Shown here in pieces: positions 5,204 through 6,420 of a stretch of DNA of 6,420 nucleotides (positions are counted from its first letter, which is position 1; each line of letters begins with the position of its first letter). The notes beneath the pieces are model-generated. The model saw only the letters and a list, made by a program, of their open reading frames with translations. It made no database searches and was not told the DNA's origin. This DNA is from Nitrososphaerales archaeon (GTDB taxonomy: Archaea; Thermoproteota; Nitrososphaeria; Nitrososphaerales; CADDZS01). A program made the translations under genes and the position numbers. The stretch spans positions 1 to 6,420 of the forward strand of contig JASHXQ010000079.1 of the NCBI GenBank assembly GCA_030043455.1, in the 5' to 3' direction.

Positions 5204-5228
5204 CTCGAAACCGGGTCCTTGGTTCGAG
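5204..5228. other. Hairpin or operator-like inverted repeat spanning the HNH start codon
   Basis: CTCGAA (5204-5209) plus CC (5211-5212) pairs with GGTTCGAG (5221-5228), with A5210 bulged and an 8-base loop GGGTCCTT (5213-5220). The TTG start (5219-5221) sits at the loop-stem junction. In RNA it could hide the start if the leader includes 5204. In DNA it could be an operator at the start of transcription. The match is exact over eight pairs, but its function is inference. Confidence 0.4.
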
Positions 5229-5701
5229 AACTTTTCACCGTAGATCAGGAGAAACTGAGCAAGTACAATGAGGGCCGTTTGCAGGCGCACATCGATAACA
5301 AGTGCGCATTCTGCGGCAAGGACCTGAACGACCTGCGAAGGATCTACTGCAACTCAAAGTGTCGACGAAAATTCGGCACCAAATATCACTACATTACGAA
5401 CTCGTGGGCGTCTACGCGATGGAGGGCGCTGAGGCGGGATCACTTTCTCTGCGTTATATGCGCAAGGGCCGGGAAGAGGACCTATTCACGCGAGGTAGAT
5501 CACATCGTAGAGATCGCGGATGGTGGGGGCGAATTCGATCTGAATAACACCCAGACCATATGCAAAAAACATCATCGGCTGAAAACTGCTGAAAATAATC
5601 GGCTTAGGGCTGAGCGAAGAAGAATGCTGAAGCCGGTCAACCTCCAGCCAGTGACTATGCCGGCAATAATCCTCGAAACCCCTGAGTTCCAGATTAGCTA
5701 G
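5219..5701 (+). CDS. Zinc-finger HNH endonuclease
   Basis: The 160-residue product joins an N-terminal four-cysteine finger to an HNH nuclease domain. The finger has C29-x2-C32 (CAFCGK) and C44-x3-C48 (YCNSKCRRKF), a spacing like that of treble-clef or MYM-type fingers. The HNH domain (about 66-127) has the structural pair C78-x2-C81, the catalytic VDH at 93-95 (D94, H95), N110 in DLNN and the closing C115-x2-HH (118-119), so all residues for metal-dependent strand cleavage are present. A basic Arg-rich tail (120-137) could contact DNA. Such single HNH proteins occur in mobile introns, phages and as chromosomal orphans. No intron or insertion boundary is visible here. The start is TTG at 5219: a TGA at 5192 closes the frame and there is no other start before the first Cys pair. 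It ends tail-to-tail with the toroid protein, sharing CTAG. Confidence 0.9.
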   Translation: MVRELFTVDQEKLSKYNEGRLQAHIDNKCAFCGKDLNDLRRIYCNSKCRRKFGTKYHYITNSWASTRWRALRRDHFLCVICARAGKRTYSREVDHIVEIADGGGEFDLNNTQTICKKHHRLKTAENNRLRAERRRMLKPVNLQPVTMPAIILETPEFQIS

Positions 5702-6420
5702 GAAGATCCGATTCTCTTCAAAACGAGCATTGCTCTCAAGGTAATCATCTTGCTAGGTTCGCCGGGTGTTTCGAGGGAAAACGGCGTGGGTGCCTGTTTT
5801 GGGTGCTTCGCGTACCACTCGGCTGTACCACCCTCGAGATCCGGGTGCACCGCATCCAGGTTCCACCGGCCGGTTCTTAGGTCTCTTTTTTTCTTGAGTA
5901 CTGCAAGGGCGTGCTCGAGCCGTTTATCCTGACCGTACCCAAGCCCGGTCATCAGATCCAATCCCACCAACAAATCATAGTAGTAATGAATTGGGTAGTG
6001 AAACCGATACCATGGCTCATAGTGGTCACCTTGCTTGTACAATTCGCGCTGCAGGAAAAACTCCGCACCTCTCTCTACTGCTTCCTTCATGCCCTTCGTC
6101 CACTTTGCTCGCGGGTAGACCGCGAAGGCCGAAAGAGCTTCCCACGAATCCAGGTTTCGCCCCGTCCCCCAGCAGGACCAGCCACCCAACTTTGCTTGGG
6201 ATTTCACAAACCATTCAAAGCAGCTCTTCACCACCGGATGGTCCTCGTAACCAAATTTCACAAGAGCCCGAGCAGTATTGCCGGCGGTGCACAGATGGCT
6301 CGTCTTCGAGCCATCCATTGCAAACCCCCCGTCCTTCTTGGAAAAGGTGTTGATCCAGAGCTCGCACGATTCTGCAATCCTAGGATCCCGTTTAGTTAGT
6401 CCGAGATCTGAAAGGATCAA
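5698..6420 (-). CDS. Alpha/alpha-toroid protein (prenyltransferase/squalene-cyclase repeats), 5' end missing
   Basis: The minus strand is open from the right window edge to TAG at 5700-5698, giving at least 240 residues; the N-terminus lies outside. The sequence shows the helix-hairpin repeats of the terpenoid-cyclase/protein-prenyltransferase toroid, each with a GGF or GGW turn: DGGFAM (30-35), LGGWSCWG (78-85) and TGRWNLD (183-189). These are separated by amphipathic helices such as TAGNTARALVKFGY (45-58). His and Tyr residues cluster at 141-148 (HYPIHYYY), followed by DLLVGLDLMTGLGYG (149-163). The DxDD motif of squalene-hopene cyclases is not in the part seen, so a true cyclase role is unproven; many prokaryotic toroid proteins of this length have unknown substrates. 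The TTG at the very edge may be only an internal codon, as the fold appears to start earlier. Its stop overlaps the HNH stop by CTAG. Confidence 0.85.
   Translation of the reverse strand: MILSDLGLTKRDPRIAESCELWINTFSKKDGGFAMDGSKTSHLCTAGNTARALVKFGYEDHPVVKSCFEWFVKSQAKLGGWSCWGTGRNLDSWEALSAFAVYPRAKWTKGMKEAVERGAEFFLQRELYKQGDHYEPWYRFHYPIHYYYDLLVGLDLMTGLGYGQDKRLEHALAVLKKKRDLRTGRWNLDAVHPDLEGGTAEWYAKHPKQAPTPFSLETPGEPSKMITLRAMLVLKRIGSS

Noticed and set aside
5200..5240. GGTTCGAGA resembling a tRNA T-loop before the HNH domain, possibly a tRNA fragment used as an attachment site
   Set aside because: No acceptor stem, anticodon arm or CCA-like end can be built around it; the match is better explained by the local inverted repeat.
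4650..5701. Deoxyribosyltransferase-like gene plus HNH nuclease as a two-gene defence cassette
   Set aside because: They are separated by 92 bases, the second appears to have its own promoter, and no further defence-type gene is present. Adjacency alone does not support a system.

Overview
The window looks archaeal, most plausibly from a Nitrososphaerota/Thermoproteota-like lineage; that is inference from style, not from a marker gene. The signs are AT-rich TATA-like boxes about 25-45 bases ahead of most starts, an almost complete lack of Shine-Dalgarno sequences, and frequent TTG or GTG starts. There are also an archaeal-style secreted or pilin-like Ser/Thr-rich protein and short gene-to-gene gaps. 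No rRNA, tRNA, CRISPR array, transposase or integrase was found.

Layout, left to right. Bases 1-113 (minus) hold the N-terminus of a membrane protein that runs off the left edge. It is divergent from 242-1078 (plus), a zinc-ribbon protein fused to a DUF4097-like beta-repeat domain. At 1196-1861 (plus) is an unrecognised Cys/His-rich protein with three CxxCxxxH motifs. Convergent to it, 1885-2568 (minus) encodes a membrane-anchored or pilin-like surface protein with a Ser/Thr-rich stalk. Divergent from that, 2740-3540 (plus) is pyrroline-5-carboxylate reductase (proC), the last step of proline synthesis. Convergent with proC is a likely two-gene minus-strand unit: a dienelactone hydrolase family enzyme (3699-4520) followed after 5 bases by a 47-residue basic protein (3550-3693). 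Divergent from the hydrolase is a nucleoside 2-deoxyribosyltransferase-like protein (4650-5126), then a Zn-finger/HNH nuclease (5219-5701). The latter shares its stop tetranucleotide CTAG with a convergent alpha/alpha-toroid (prenyltransferase/squalene-cyclase repeat) protein that is cut by the right edge (5698-6420).

The genes are mostly single transcription units with their own promoters, so the window reads as ordinary chromosomal housekeeping and accessory genes rather than one pathway. The only clear co-transcription candidate is the hydrolase plus the 47-residue protein. The items most worth a second look are the triple CxxCxxxH protein, the small protein behind the hydrolase, the hairpin over the TTG start of the HNH gene, and the zinc-ribbon/DUF4097-like fusion that has no export signal. 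I see no convincing multi-gene novel system.
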